From JAXGMV01 sp040772085 (GTDB lineage Bacteria > Chloroflexota > Anaerolineae > Anaerolineales > Anaerolineaceae): a DNA stretch of 64,000 nucleotides. A program made the translations under genes and the position numbers. Shown in pieces: positions 24,378 through 32,979 of the stretch (its first letter is position 1; the number at the start of each line of letters is the position of its first letter). Below the pieces are notes generated by a model. It ran no database searches. It saw only the letters and a list, made by a program, of their open reading frames with translations, and had not been told where the DNA came from. The DNA is taken from assembly GCA_040772085.1 (NCBI GenBank), contig JAXGYU010000002.1:45474-109473 (forward strand), written 5' to 3'.

Positions 24378-25139
24378 TTACTTTTCGATATTGAGGCGGT
24401 AGCCGAAGCGGTCGTGGTTGATGATGAGCCTGGGCTCGGAGGGGTTTTGCTCGAGCTTTTGCCGCAGCAGGAAGATGAGGTACTTGACGCGCTTCTGCGC
24501 CTTGTCAGAATTCTCCCCCCAGATTTCCTGGGTGAAGGTTTCTTTGCGCACAGCGCTGGGGGCATTGCGTGCCAGCAGGCTGAGCACTTCGAATTCCTTT
24601 TCAGGCAGGAAGATGGTCTCGCCGCGGACTCGTACCTCGCGGGCGGTGAGGTTGATGCGCAGACTGACAGCGGGAAAGTCGAGGATGGTGCTGGCTGAAC
24701 GCGGCGTTGTGTGCAGCATGGCTGCCTTTACCCGGGCGATCAACTCGGCGGGGCGGTAGGGTTTGGTGATGTAATCGGTAGCGCCTAGCTGCAACCCGCG
24801 TACGATATCCTCGGTCTGACCGCGGGCGGAGACGAAGACGATGGGCGCGGGGGTCGACTTATGCAGCCGGGTGAAGAGATCGAAACCGCTGACATCCGGC
24901 ATAAGCAGGTCGAGCAGGATGATATCGGGCTTGACGATTGGCAGCTTATCGAATGCTTCCTGCGCGGTGAAGGCGCCGCTGACGTCGATGCCGGCGCTCA
25001 TGAGTACCATCTTCATCATATTGACGGATTCTGTCTCGTCATCGATGATCAACGCACGGTGCTGACGCTGTCTGAAAAGCAAACGGTCGAGATCAATTCC
25101 CGGTGACTGACTGCTGGTCGTGCTGCTGAATTCCGTCAT
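24378..25139 (-). CDS. OmpR/PhoB-family response regulator
   Basis: The 253-residue protein has a receiver domain (about 29-145) with the acidic pair in LIIDDE, the phosphoacceptor aspartate in DIILLDLLMPDV and the lysine in ITKPYRP. A winged-helix output domain (about 160-253) follows, ending RLIINHDRFGYRLNIEK. A 28-residue N-terminal extension (TEFSSTTSSQSPG...) precedes the receiver. No histidine kinase is adjacent, so it is an orphan regulator here. It lies downstream of two Hsp20 genes on the same strand but is separated from them by 193 bases with a terminator. Target genes unknown. Confidence 0.93.
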   Translation of the reverse strand: MTEFSSTTSSQSPGIDLDRLLFRQRQHRALIIDDETESVNMMKMVLMSAGIDVSGAFTAQEAFDKLPIVKPDIILLDLLMPDVSGFDLFTRLHKSTPAPIVFVSARGQTEDIVRGLQLGATDYITKPYRPAELIARVKAAMLHTTPRSASTILDFPAVSLRINLTAREVRVRGETIFLPEKEFEVLSLLARNAPSAVRKETFTQEIWGENSDKAQKRVKYLIFLLRQKLEQNPSEPRLIINHDRFGYRLNIEK

Positions 25140-25280
25140 CCAAATTCCTGTCCGGCAAGACGCCTGTTGCCGTGCGTGGTAACACCCGCAGGTAGAGCGG
25201 CAGTTCCTGTGCGGGCGTTAGTGTTATTTTAATGTTATAGAGGAAGTTTGTCAATAGTTAGTAAATATTCACTTAAAACC

Positions 25281-25313
25281 TAATAAAAATCCCCTGGTTT
25301 TGAACCAGGGGAT
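25281..25313 (-). terminator. Intrinsic terminator of the Hsp20 genes
   Basis: On the minus strand ATCCCCTGGTT pairs with AACCAGGGGAT and is followed by TTTTTATT. It lies about 20 bases after the stop of the second Hsp20 gene. Confidence 0.9.
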
Positions 25314-25332
25314 GACTGTGAACTCAGTTTTT

Positions 25333-25743
25333 TCAGGCGGGTTTGACGGCGATGACCTGTGATTTGGGCTCATCCCGTTTTTTCATGGTCAGGCGCAACA
25401 CGCCATCCTTGACCACAGCGCTGATGGCTTCGCGGTCGATCTCATGCGAGAGGGTAAAGCTGCGCTGGAAGTCGCCGATGCCATATTCAGCATACGCCAG
25501 GGAATAATCTTCAGGCCGCTGCGGTTTGACAAAGGCGTTGATCGTCAGGCGGTCGTTCTCGAGCATGATATCGATACTGCTTTCGTCGGCGCCGGGTACA
25601 TCGGCAATCACGATCACTTCTTTCTCATTCTCGAAAATATCGGTGCGGGGCACGTATACGCGGGTTTCGCGGGTGCGTTCGCTGCCGTCAGCCGTGGTTG
25701 CTTCTTCTTTTTTCACTTCAAGGTTTTTGTTTTCTTCACTCAT
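25333..25743 (-). CDS. Hsp20-family small heat shock protein
   Basis: ATG 25743 is chosen: it begins MSEENK and is preceded by GGAGGC, whereas the longer frame would need a TTG inside that site. The 136-residue protein has an alpha-crystallin domain of about 90 residues (RTDIFENEKEVIVIADVPGA through VVKDGVLRLTMKKRDEP). It ends with a short tail holding VIAV, an I-x-I/V-like anchor. Such proteins hold unfolding proteins in a refoldable state. The N-terminal region is acidic and threonine-rich. It is the second gene of a pair with 25780-26223, 36 bases away, sharing a terminator. No CIRCE-type operator was seen. Confidence 0.94.
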   Translation of the reverse strand: MSEENKNLEVKKEEATTADGSERTRETRVYVPRTDIFENEKEVIVIADVPGADESSIDIMLENDRLTINAFVKPQRPEDYSLAYAEYGIGDFQRSFTLSHEIDREAISAVVKDGVLRLTMKKRDEPKSQVIAVKPA

Positions 25744-25779
25744 TTCAGCCTCCAACTGTTAATAATCAGCACGGTCCGC

Positions 25780-26223
25780 TCAGGAGCTCTTGACCAGGAT
25801 CTTGCGCGGTTTGTCAGACTCGGCGCGCGGCAGGTTGATGCTCAGAATGCCCTTGTCAAACACGGCTTCCACCTTTTCGGCTTCCACAGGGAAGGGCAAT
25901 TCGATCGAGCGCGTAAAATGGCCAACACCGCGTTCCTGGCGATGGTAATGCGAGCCTTCTGCCATGGGCTCAGCCTTGCGCTCGCCTTTGAGCGTCAGGG
26001 TCTGGGCGACGACACTGATATCCAGGTCCTCGCTGTGAACGCCGGGCAGTTCAGCCGTGACGATCGCGCCATCCGTGCTGGTCCACACGTTGAGCGCGGG
26101 GAAAGAAGGAGCGCCGAAGCCGCGTGACGGGAGATTGCTTTTGAACAGCCGGTTAATCTCACTTTGCAGCCGGTCCATTTCTTCCAGCCAGCCGGGGTTT
26201 GAATAATAACGTCTAACTAACAT
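25780..26223 (-). CDS. Hsp20-family small heat shock protein
   Basis: ATG 26223 follows GGAGGTGA and gives 147 residues; the longer frame starts inside that site. The N-terminus MLVRRYYSNPGWLEEMDRLQ is typical of bacterial HSP18-like proteins. The alpha-crystallin domain (about 40-140) contains VWTSTDGAIVTAELPGVHSE, the LTLKGERK strand and the A-x-x-x-x-G-I-L box (AVFDKGILSINLP). The C-terminus ends KILVKSS. First gene of the Hsp20 pair. The two paralogues differ strongly in the N-terminal part, which usually sets client choice and oligomer size, so they may form mixed oligomers. Confidence 0.95.
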   Translation of the reverse strand: MLVRRYYSNPGWLEEMDRLQSEINRLFKSNLPSRGFGAPSFPALNVWTSTDGAIVTAELPGVHSEDLDISVVAQTLTLKGERKAEPMAEGSHYHRQERGVGHFTRSIELPFPVEAEKVEAVFDKGILSINLPRAESDKPRKILVKSS

Positions 26224-26367
26224 CAAGTCACCTCCATACATTAATAAGCAATAAACCAGTTATTGACCTCATGGTACCCGTCCACTATATGATTCCGATT
26301 AACTAATTGTAAGAAAGTTATAGACGCAAGGCATTATGCCGGGTTGATTATAATTATCACACTAGCC

Positions 26368-27039
26368 ATGACAAACCCGATGGATGGACAGGCACCTCAG
26401 CACAATAGCGGCGGAAGGCGGATCGCGAAGATCGCGCTGGCGGTCATGATTTTTCTGGTGGCGTGCCTGGTGATTGACGCGATCTATATTCTGGCGCGCG
26501 TAAAACTGGGCCGACCCGACCATAGCCTGACAGAGCTGTTGCCGGTCATTGACCGGAACGATGATGAAGGCGAGCAGGAAGCCGCCACGGCTCATCCGGA
26601 GATTGACCTGAACGTGCCGGTGGTGCTGCCCGGATTGGCGCCGGATGAAATCAACAAGACGCTGGAAGCCTCGGGCTTTGACTGCGGCGCGACGGAGCAG
26701 GGTGTCTCAGGCTATTTCCAGGGGCTGTGTACGCGACAGGAATCACAGGGCAGTATCGAGGTCTATCACTTTGGCCGGAATGAAGCTGATGTCGACCTGA
26801 TTGACATCAACCTGACTGTGGCTCAGCCTCCGAACGACGAACAGGTGCTGAAGTGGCTGGACGAAGTGCTGAACCGCATCGGCGCGCCGGGCGCGGCGCC
26901 AGCGCTGACATGGGCAGGGGAGACATTGCCAGGCATCACCGAGGAGCGTGTCATCCGCGAGGCTGAATTTGGCGGCGCGAAATACCGGCTGTACGGCGCG
27001 CCTGCCAACCGCTCACTCGAGCTGGGCTGGCTGCCTTAG
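26368..27039 (+). CDS. Single-pass membrane protein of unknown function
   Basis: The frame opens at a TTG (26344), but the ATG at 26368 (MTNPMDGQAP) is preferred; no clear ribosome binding site is seen. The 223-residue protein has a short polar N-terminus, one membrane helix (about 22-44, IALAVMIFLVACLVIDAIYI) and an outer domain of about 175 residues rich in Asp and Glu. Two cysteines about 15 residues apart (FDCGATEQ..GLCTRQ) may form a disulfide. No family was recognised. It is divergent from the Hsp20 operon and convergent with the regulator at 27065. The 25-base gap at its 3' end leaves no room for a separate terminator. Confidence 0.72.
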   Translation: MTNPMDGQAPQHNSGGRRIAKIALAVMIFLVACLVIDAIYILARVKLGRPDHSLTELLPVIDRNDDEGEQEAATAHPEIDLNVPVVLPGLAPDEINKTLEASGFDCGATEQGVSGYFQGLCTRQESQGSIEVYHFGRNEADVDLIDINLTVAQPPNDEQVLKWLDEVLNRIGAPGAAPALTWAGETLPGITEERVIREAEFGGAKYRLYGAPANRSLELGWLP

Positions 27040-27064
27040 CTCGTCTGATCTGATCTCAACAGAA

Positions 27065-27721
27065 TTACAGTTCGGGAATATCCAGGCGGTAGCCAATACC
27101 GCGGACGCTGACCAATACTTTGGGCGAGCGCATGTTCTCTTCAATCGCCTTGCGCAGGCCGCTGATGTGCACGTCGAGCGTGCGCAGATCGCCGACATAA
27201 TCCGTTTCCCAGACCACGCGGAACAACTCCTCGCGCGGGATGACCTGACCGGGGCGATCCATGAACATTTGCAGCAGACTGCTTTGCTTGGGCGTCAGCT
27301 TCTTCTTGCCGGCGCCATTGCAGGAGACCAGGTGACGCGTGGTATCCAGACGCAGCTCGCCCAACTGGCGGATGTCATGCTTTTCGGCCGGCATCAGTTT
27401 CTTGACCCGGTTGATCAGCTTGCGGGAGGTGAATGGCGGTATCAGCACCTCGGCGGCTACGTCGTCCGGCTGGGCGCTTTCGGTGATGAGCAGGATGGGC
27501 GTTTTCGGGGCGACCTTTTGCAGTGACAGACAGATGCGGGTGCCGCTGGTACGCAGGGATATGGCATCGACGACGATGATGTCGCAGGTGAAGGTCGAGA
27601 GGTACGCAAGCGCGTCCTTGCCGTTGGCGGCAAGGTTGATGGTGAATTCCTTCTTTTGTACTTGCGTGATGAGAGGATAGCCTTCAGCACGCTCGCTTGC
27701 GATCCATAAAATATTAGCCAT
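27065..27721 (-). CDS. OmpR-type regulator with a degenerate receiver domain
   Basis: The 218-residue protein has a receiver-like domain (1-110) and a complete winged-helix output domain (about 118-218, ending VLVSVRGIGYRLDIPEL). In the receiver the aspartate of strand 3 is kept (IIVVDAISL). The acidic pair of strand 1 is missing (ILWIASERAE) and the conserved lysine is replaced (VLIPPF instead of ITKPF). Without these, normal phosphorylation and magnesium binding are unlikely, so it is probably a phosphorylation-independent or ligand-controlled regulator. No kinase is adjacent. The output domain and overall order make the family certain. Confidence 0.9.
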   Translation of the reverse strand: MANILWIASERAEGYPLITQVQKKEFTINLAANGKDALAYLSTFTCDIIVVDAISLRTSGTRICLSLQKVAPKTPILLITESAQPDDVAAEVLIPPFTSRKLINRVKKLMPAEKHDIRQLGELRLDTTRHLVSCNGAGKKKLTPKQSSLLQMFMDRPGQVIPREELFRVVWETDYVGDLRTLDVHISGLRKAIEENMRSPKVLVSVRGIGYRLDIPEL

Positions 27722-27866
27722 AACAAGGCACCTGTATCGATGTTCTATGATTATAACAAGGGCTGGCTTTAAGGCAAATCAGAATCTTTTTTAAATCAGG
27801 ATCAATCTCACGGGCTTCTCCGCATTATCGGGCGGCACAGGTAAAATTGATAAAATACTCTGATTA

Positions 27867-28697
27867 ATGATGACCGCTAATCTTGATAATATAAAAGGTT
27901 TCCTGCTGGATATGGACGGCACGCTCTATCTGGGCGAGCGGGCGATTGACGGCGCGCGTGAATTTCTCGCGGCCGCCAGGTCGCTCGGCTGCAGGGTGCT
28001 GTGCCTGACCAACAACTCCTCACGGGATGCCGGCATGTACTATGAGAAGATGCAGCGCCTGGGGCTGCCGGTCAGCCAGGATGAGATCCTGACCTCAGGA
28101 GACGCGACCGCCATGTATGTTGCCGGGCAGCTTGGGCGGGGCAAGAGCATGCATGTTGCCGGCACGGCGGCGCTCAGACGGGTCTTCAGAGAAGCCGGGT
28201 TCACGGTGACCCGCAATAACCCGCAGGCGGTAGTGCTGGGTTTTGATACCACGCTCACGTATGCCAGCATGCGCCGGCTGTGCGACCTGGTTCGCGCCGG
28301 CCTGCCTTATTACGCGACGCATCCTGATTACAACTGTCCGACCGAGCAGGGGCCGATACCGGATATCGGCGCGATGATCGCGTTCGTCAAGGCTTCGACC
28401 GGGCGCGAGCCGGACGCGGTGATCGGCAAGCCGAATCGGTTTATCGCCGAAGCTGCCGCGGCGCGCATGGGACTGTCGCTGGAGAATCTGGCAGTTGTGG
28501 GAGACCGCCTGTACACGGACATTGCCATGGGACTGGTGCTTGGGATACCGGCGGTGCTGGTGTTGAGCGGAGAGACCAGCCGGCAGGACCTGGCGTTATC
28601 TTCGTGGCAGCCTGATTACGTCTTTGAAAATATTGGCGAGCTTGCAGCGCTCCTGAAAAATATTGCGCATAGCCATAATGGTGATAAGAATGGGTAA
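27867..28697 (+). CDS. HAD-superfamily phosphatase, NagD/PNPase-like
   Basis: HAD phosphatases of subclass IIA use two aspartates to dephosphorylate sugar phosphates or nucleotides. The 276-residue protein shows motif I LLDMDGTLYLG (about 12-22), motif II LTNNSS (about 51-56), motif III with the lysine in IGKPNRF (about 188-194) and motif IV VVGDRLYTDIAMGLVLG (about 212-228). A type C2 cap, as in NagD, lies between. Two ATGs stand side by side at the start (27867 and 27870). The stop overlaps the next gene by eight bases, so it heads a four-gene operon with a ferredoxin-like protein, an orphan ParA and a PAS protein. Substrate unknown. Confidence 0.92.
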   Translation: MMTANLDNIKGFLLDMDGTLYLGERAIDGAREFLAAARSLGCRVLCLTNNSSRDAGMYYEKMQRLGLPVSQDEILTSGDATAMYVAGQLGRGKSMHVAGTAALRRVFREAGFTVTRNNPQAVVLGFDTTLTYASMRRLCDLVRAGLPYYATHPDYNCPTEQGPIPDIGAMIAFVKASTGREPDAVIGKPNRFIAEAAAARMGLSLENLAVVGDRLYTDIAMGLVLGIPAVLVLSGETSRQDLALSSWQPDYVFENIGELAALLKNIAHSHNGDKNG

Positions 28698-29655
28698 TGG
28701 GAGACCTGATCAGAAGGGGAGCGGTTACAGCGGCTCGGCGCGAGAGCTGTATCAGGCGCTGCGCCGGCAGCCAAGCTTCAACTGGTTCAACTTCCTGCAT
28801 GCGTATGTCTACGCCCGCTGGATCTATTTTTACATCGCGACCGGCAAGGGCAGGACCTGGCTGGGCAAGGCGGCGTCTGGTGTCGCGCGCCTGCTGGGGA
28901 AAGCTTCTGACACACCGCCAGCCCGTCCGGACGGATGGGGGACGCGCGGCACACCGCGGATGAGCTTCGCGGATACCTATCATGCCAAGGTGCTGCCGGT
29001 ACAGACGGCGCGCGAGCTGATCAGCATCAAACAGCCCATCGCCGCCAGCCTGCCGGAGCAGGTGATTCCGTTTCATACCGCGCGCGATATCATCCTGCAG
29101 GACCCGGATCATCTGGTGGCGTTCAACTGTCCGTGCCGCATGGCAAGCGATAACCCTTGCCTGCCGATGGACGTCTGCCTGGTGGTGGGAGAGCCGTTTG
29201 CCAGCTTTATGGTGGCGCATCATGCCGGCAACGCGCGCTGGATCAATCAGCAGGAGGCGCTGGAGATCATCGAGAGCGAACACCAGCGCGGGCATGTTCA
29301 GCACGCCTTCTTTAAAGATGTGCTGATGCAGCGCTACTACGCGATCTGCAATTGCTGTTCGTGCTGCTGCGCCGCGATTGGCGCGCATAAGCATGGCACG
29401 CCCATGCTGGCATCGTCCGGCTATCTGGCACGTGTCGATGAGCTGGCATGCATTGGCTGCGGCATTTGTGTCGAAACCTGTCAGTTTGACGCACTCACGT
29501 TATCAGATTCATCTATAATAGAAATCAATATGGGCCACTGTATGGGCTGCGGCGTATGCGTTTCACATTGCCCGCAAGGGGCACTTGCGCTGGAGCTCAG
29601 CCCTGCCAAAGGCACACCACTTGATATCAGACAATTGACCGGATCGCAGGGATGA
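28690..29655 (+). CDS. 4Fe-4S ferredoxin-like protein with additional Cys clusters
   Basis: ATG 28690 is used since longer starts run further into the phosphatase gene. The 321-residue protein ends in two classical 4Fe-4S motifs, CIGCGICVETC (about 255) and CMGCGVCVSHC (about 285). Ahead of them are further cysteines: CPCRMASDNPC and the unusual run CNCCSCCC near residue 228. The N-terminal third has a hydrophobic patch (WFNFLHAYVYARWIYFYIAT) that could associate with the membrane. Polyferredoxins of this kind pass electrons between enzymes. The position between a HAD phosphatase and an orphan ParA ATPase is unusual and its partner is not known. Stop overlaps the next start (ATGA). Confidence 0.85.
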   Translation: MGNGRPDQKGSGYSGSARELYQALRRQPSFNWFNFLHAYVYARWIYFYIATGKGRTWLGKAASGVARLLGKASDTPPARPDGWGTRGTPRMSFADTYHAKVLPVQTARELISIKQPIAASLPEQVIPFHTARDIILQDPDHLVAFNCPCRMASDNPCLPMDVCLVVGEPFASFMVAHHAGNARWINQQEALEIIESEHQRGHVQHAFFKDVLMQRYYAICNCCSCCCAAIGAHKHGTPMLASSGYLARVDELACIGCGICVETCQFDALTLSDSSIIEINMGHCMGCGVCVSHCPQGALALELSPAKGTPLDIRQLTGSQG

Positions 29656-30419
29656 GTTTTATCATTGCCATTGCCAATGAAAAGGGAGGCGTAGCCAAGA
29701 CCACCAGCGCGGCTTCCCTTGGCTGCGCGCTGGCTGACGCCGGGCATAAGACGCTGTTGATCGACCTGGACGCGCAGGGCAGTCTGAGCCTGGCGCTGGG
29801 CGTTGACCCCATGCGATTGTCATTTTCTTCCTCCGATGTGCTGCTCAAGAAGAGCCGCCAGTTCGACGTGGTTGCTGATGTGGCTGGCGTCGACGGGCTG
29901 GATCTTTCGCCGGCCAGCCGCGACATCCTGCTGATCGAAAAGTTCCTGCCCTCGCAGCATAGCGGCGAGTTCACGGTCAGCAACGCGCTGCGGCTGTATC
30001 ATCCCGGTTACGACTTTGTGCTGATGGATTGTCCGCCAACGCCGGGCATCATCAATCAGAACGCGTTGATCGCCGCCAACCTGGTGATCATTCCGACCTT
30101 GCCCGAGTACCTTTCCGTGCTATGTCTGCGCAACCTGATGACCGTGCTGCGGCAGGTGAAGGCGGAATACAATCAGACGCTGGCACACCGGCTGCTGTTC
30201 ACCCTGTTTGACCGGCGCAACCGCCTGCATCCGATGTTCAGCGAGCAGGCGCGCAATACGTTCAAAGGCTCCGTGTTCGAAACCATAATTCCGATTGATA
30301 CCAAGGTGCGTGAGAGTTCGGTGAAGGGGCGGCCCGTGCTGCGTACAGCTCCGAAAAGCCGGGCGGCAGAGGCTTACCGCGCGCTGGCGGATGAAGTGAT
30401 GGCGTATGCCCAAGGATAA
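29652..30419 (+). CDS. Orphan ParA/Soj-type ATPase
   Basis: The 255-residue P-loop ATPase has the deviant Walker A KGGVAKTTS (about residues 11-19, with alanine where most have glycine), the A' segment IDLDAQGSLSLAL and the Walker B region FVLMDCPPTPG. No ParB, SMC or chemotaxis gene is adjacent. Instead it overlaps a ferredoxin-like gene upstream (ATGA) and a PAS protein with a C-terminal membrane helix downstream (14 bases). ParA relatives often position other large complexes by dynamic binding to the nucleoid or membrane, so it may place the complex encoded by its operon. It is clearly distinct from the parA at 10565. Confidence 0.88.
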   Translation: MSFIIAIANEKGGVAKTTSAASLGCALADAGHKTLLIDLDAQGSLSLALGVDPMRLSFSSSDVLLKKSRQFDVVADVAGVDGLDLSPASRDILLIEKFLPSQHSGEFTVSNALRLYHPGYDFVLMDCPPTPGIINQNALIAANLVIIPTLPEYLSVLCLRNLMTVLRQVKAEYNQTLAHRLLFTLFDRRNRLHPMFSEQARNTFKGSVFETIIPIDTKVRESSVKGRPVLRTAPKSRAAEAYRALADEVMAYAQG

Positions 30420-31344
30420 GCGCGACCTGAGCGACAAGATCGAGAACCTGTTCACCGAGATGGGGTCGGAACAGCCTGCTGACGCGCAGGTCACGCCCGG
30501 CAAACTGAACGGCTGGACATGGGAATGCGACGCTGAAGCCTATTACACCTCCTGCAGCCCCGAGGTGGTTGACTTTCTCGGCGTCTCAGCCAGACGCTTT
30601 ACCGGCAAGTCACTCTATTCGTACAGGCTGCATCCGCGGTCGATCCTGCTGGTCCGGCGCGGACTGCAGGAGGAGATCTACCCGCAGGAATTGAGCGTCC
30701 ATTTTGAGGGCGAGAATGGCACCTGGGTGCTGGTGCGCATGCACATCACCCGCAAGGTGGACAAGGACGACAAAGTGACCGGCTGGGGCGGTTTCAACCT
30801 GCTGATCCGGCGCTATAAACCGGGCGAGCTGGAGCGCGAGCTGGGCGAGGACTATGGTTTCTCGCAGCCTGACCCTGCGCCGGGCAGCCGGCCGAAACCG
30901 ACGTTCAGACCGCCGGGTCCGCCCGCGTTGAATGATAAAAAAGGACAGCCGGCAGCGCAGGAGCCGCCAAGCAAACCGCGACCTCCCGCTCAGCCGAGTG
31001 TGCCGGCAGAAGACGAGCATGAAGGGTTGCTGCCGCACGATGCCGAAGTGATGCACGCCGGTGAGCCAACGGATCTGCCGGGCTTTCTGATCGGCCGTGA
31101 GCCGGCGCCCGCGCCTGCTGCCGGATTGACGCCCAACCGCATCCGCTTCAGGAGCGGCAAATATACCTATGAGACCATGGAGCGGCTGCCTTATCCGACG
31201 AAGGAAGAACAGTATCTGACCTACGTACCTATCGCGAATCAGCCGAAAAAGAAGCAGACCATCCTGCTGGAGGTTCTGTTTGTGCTGATGATTTTGGCGC
31301 TGGTCGGATTGCTGGTCGCCTTTCTGCTGGGCGCTTTCAAATAA
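30406..31344 (+). CDS. PAS-domain protein with proline-rich linker and C-terminal membrane anchor
   Basis: The 312-residue protein starts inside the ParA gene. Residues about 35-140 match a PAS pattern: GWTWECDAEAYYTSCSPEVV, LGVSARRFTGKSL, a helix, the strand LSVHFEGENGTWVLVRMHIT and GWGGFNLLIR. A long proline-rich, probably disordered linker (about 150-265) follows. One hydrophobic helix (about 286-309, LLEVLFVLMILALVGLLVAF) at the very C-terminus ends GAFK, so it is tail-anchored with the PAS domain in the cytoplasm. There is no kinase or cyclase output domain. A plausible role is a membrane receptor for the ParA-like ATPase or for the ferredoxin-like protein. This is inference from the gene order. 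Confidence 0.8.
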   Translation: MPKDKRDLSDKIENLFTEMGSEQPADAQVTPGKLNGWTWECDAEAYYTSCSPEVVDFLGVSARRFTGKSLYSYRLHPRSILLVRRGLQEEIYPQELSVHFEGENGTWVLVRMHITRKVDKDDKVTGWGGFNLLIRRYKPGELERELGEDYGFSQPDPAPGSRPKPTFRPPGPPALNDKKGQPAAQEPPSKPRPPAQPSVPAEDEHEGLLPHDAEVMHAGEPTDLPGFLIGREPAPAPAAGLTPNRIRFRSGKYTYETMERLPYPTKEEQYLTYVPIANQPKKKQTILLEVLFVLMILALVGLLVAFLLGAFK

Positions 31345-31395
31345 TTATTTCCGGGTGACCCACCTCAATTATTAATCGAGAAGACGGAGGAAGAC

Positions 31396-32979
31396 ATGGC
31401 GGACATTTTGATCAGGAACGCCGAAATTGTAGATGGTACAGGGGCGCCTCGTTATCGGGGCGATGTCAGGATAAGCGGGGAGAAGATTGAAGCGATCGCG
31501 CCGAACCTGCCGGCAGATGGACGGGAAGAGATTGATGCCAGCGGGCTATGCCTGGCGCCGGGATTCGTTGATCCGCATACGCATTCAGATATGACGCTGC
31601 TGGTGGACAGCAAGGCGGAGAGCAAGATCAGACAGGGCGTCACGACGGAAGTTGTCGGCAACTGCGGCAGCTCACCGGCACCATTGATTGGCGCCGCGCT
31701 GGAAGAGAGCCGCGCCGAGATGGACGAATATGGTCTGGCGCCTGAATGGACTGATATGGCTGGTTATGTCGACCAACTGCTCAGCCGGGGTGTGGCGCTG
31801 AACGTGGTGCCGCTGGTCGGGCATAACACGGTGCGCGGCGCGGTGCTGGGCTATGGCGATGTTCAGCCGGACGAAGACCAGCTCAAGGCGATGCAGGGCC
31901 TGACCCGCCAGGCGATCCGGCAGGGGGCGAAGGGCATGTCGACGGGGTTGTATTACCCGCCCGGGTTCTACGCCAAAACGCCGGAAGTGATCGCGATCGC
32001 GCGTGCGGCGGCTGAGGAAGGCGGCTTGTACGCCAGCCATATCCGCAGTGAAAGCGATACGCTGTTCGAGGCGGTAGATGAGGCGATCGAGATCGGCAAG
32101 GGTGCCGGCATTGATGTCCAGATCTCGCATCTGAAACTGGAAGGCGAGCATAATTTTGCCGGCGCTGACCGGCTGCTGGAGAAGATCGAACGCGCCAATG
32201 ACGGCAGGAACGTGGTCAATTGCGATCAATATCCGTACGTTGCCAGCAACACCTGGCTGGCGGCTTGTCTGCCGAACTGGGCGCAGGCTGGCGGCGGCAA
32301 GGCTGTGGCAGCACGTCTGAAGGATGAGAAGATCAGGGCTGAGCTGCGGGCTGATTATATGACGAATAAACTGGATTGGGACAACCGCAGCGGCGTTACA
32401 CGCTGGGATCAGATTTTGCTTTCGAATGTGCCGGGCAGGGAAGAATTGAACGGCAAGACGCTGGCGGAAGCCGCGGAGGTGATGGGTGTGGATGGGCTGG
32501 ACGCGTTGTTCGACCTGATCCGCGATACGGACGCGAACGTCTGGGCGGCGTATTTCGACCAGTTGGAAGAGAATGTGCAGAAGCTGATGCAGTATGAGCG
32601 CCTGATGACTTCGTCGGATGGCAGCGCGCTGGCAGTCAGCGGACCGCTGGGCAAGGGCAATCCGCACCCGCGCAATTTCGGCACCTTTCCGCGCGTGCTC
32701 GGGCGCTATGTGCGCGAGCTGGGGGTGCTGAGCCTGGAGAAGGCGATTCACAAGATGACGCAATTGCCGGCGACGATGTTCAGGCTGGCGGGGCGGGGGG
32801 TGATCAGGGAAGGCGCGTATGCTGACCTGGTGCTGTTCGACCCGCAGACCGTCATCGACCGCTCAACGTTCGGAGACTCGAAACAGTATCCGGCTGGCAT
32901 CCCGTGGGTGATCGTCAATGGCGTGCCGGTGATTGTCCGCGGTGAACACAGCGGCAGGCTGCCGGGCAAGGTGGTGTAG
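31396..32979 (+). CDS. N-acyl-D-amino-acid deacylase-like amidohydrolase
   Basis: The 527-residue protein is an amidohydrolase of the D-aminoacylase group, which releases D-amino acids from N-acyl derivatives. Seen are the metal-binding H61-x-H63 in VDPHTHSD, the bridging cysteine of this group in VVGNC (C90), histidines in ASHIRSES and QISHLK, and the catalytic aspartate in TSSDGSAL. The HPRNFGTFPRVLGRYVRE box is characteristic of the family. The C-terminal strand GVIREGAYADLVLFDP completes the outer beta-sandwich. GGAGG precedes the ATG. It lies 51 bases after the PAS gene and may be read through from that operon, but no functional link is apparent. Dihydroorotase-like or dipeptidase activity cannot be excluded. 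Confidence 0.92.
   Translation: MADILIRNAEIVDGTGAPRYRGDVRISGEKIEAIAPNLPADGREEIDASGLCLAPGFVDPHTHSDMTLLVDSKAESKIRQGVTTEVVGNCGSSPAPLIGAALEESRAEMDEYGLAPEWTDMAGYVDQLLSRGVALNVVPLVGHNTVRGAVLGYGDVQPDEDQLKAMQGLTRQAIRQGAKGMSTGLYYPPGFYAKTPEVIAIARAAAEEGGLYASHIRSESDTLFEAVDEAIEIGKGAGIDVQISHLKLEGEHNFAGADRLLEKIERANDGRNVVNCDQYPYVASNTWLAACLPNWAQAGGGKAVAARLKDEKIRAELRADYMTNKLDWDNRSGVTRWDQILLSNVPGREELNGKTLAEAAEVMGVDGLDALFDLIRDTDANVWAAYFDQLEENVQKLMQYERLMTSSDGSALAVSGPLGKGNPHPRNFGTFPRVLGRYVRELGVLSLEKAIHKMTQLPATMFRLAGRGVIREGAYADLVLFDPQTVIDRSTFGDSKQYPAGIPWVIVNGVPVIVRGEHSGRLPGKVV

Noticed and set aside
31672..32763. 363-codon minus-strand frame
   Set aside because: Fully inside the amidohydrolase gene on the other strand; low-complexity His/Gln/Arg-rich shadow translation.
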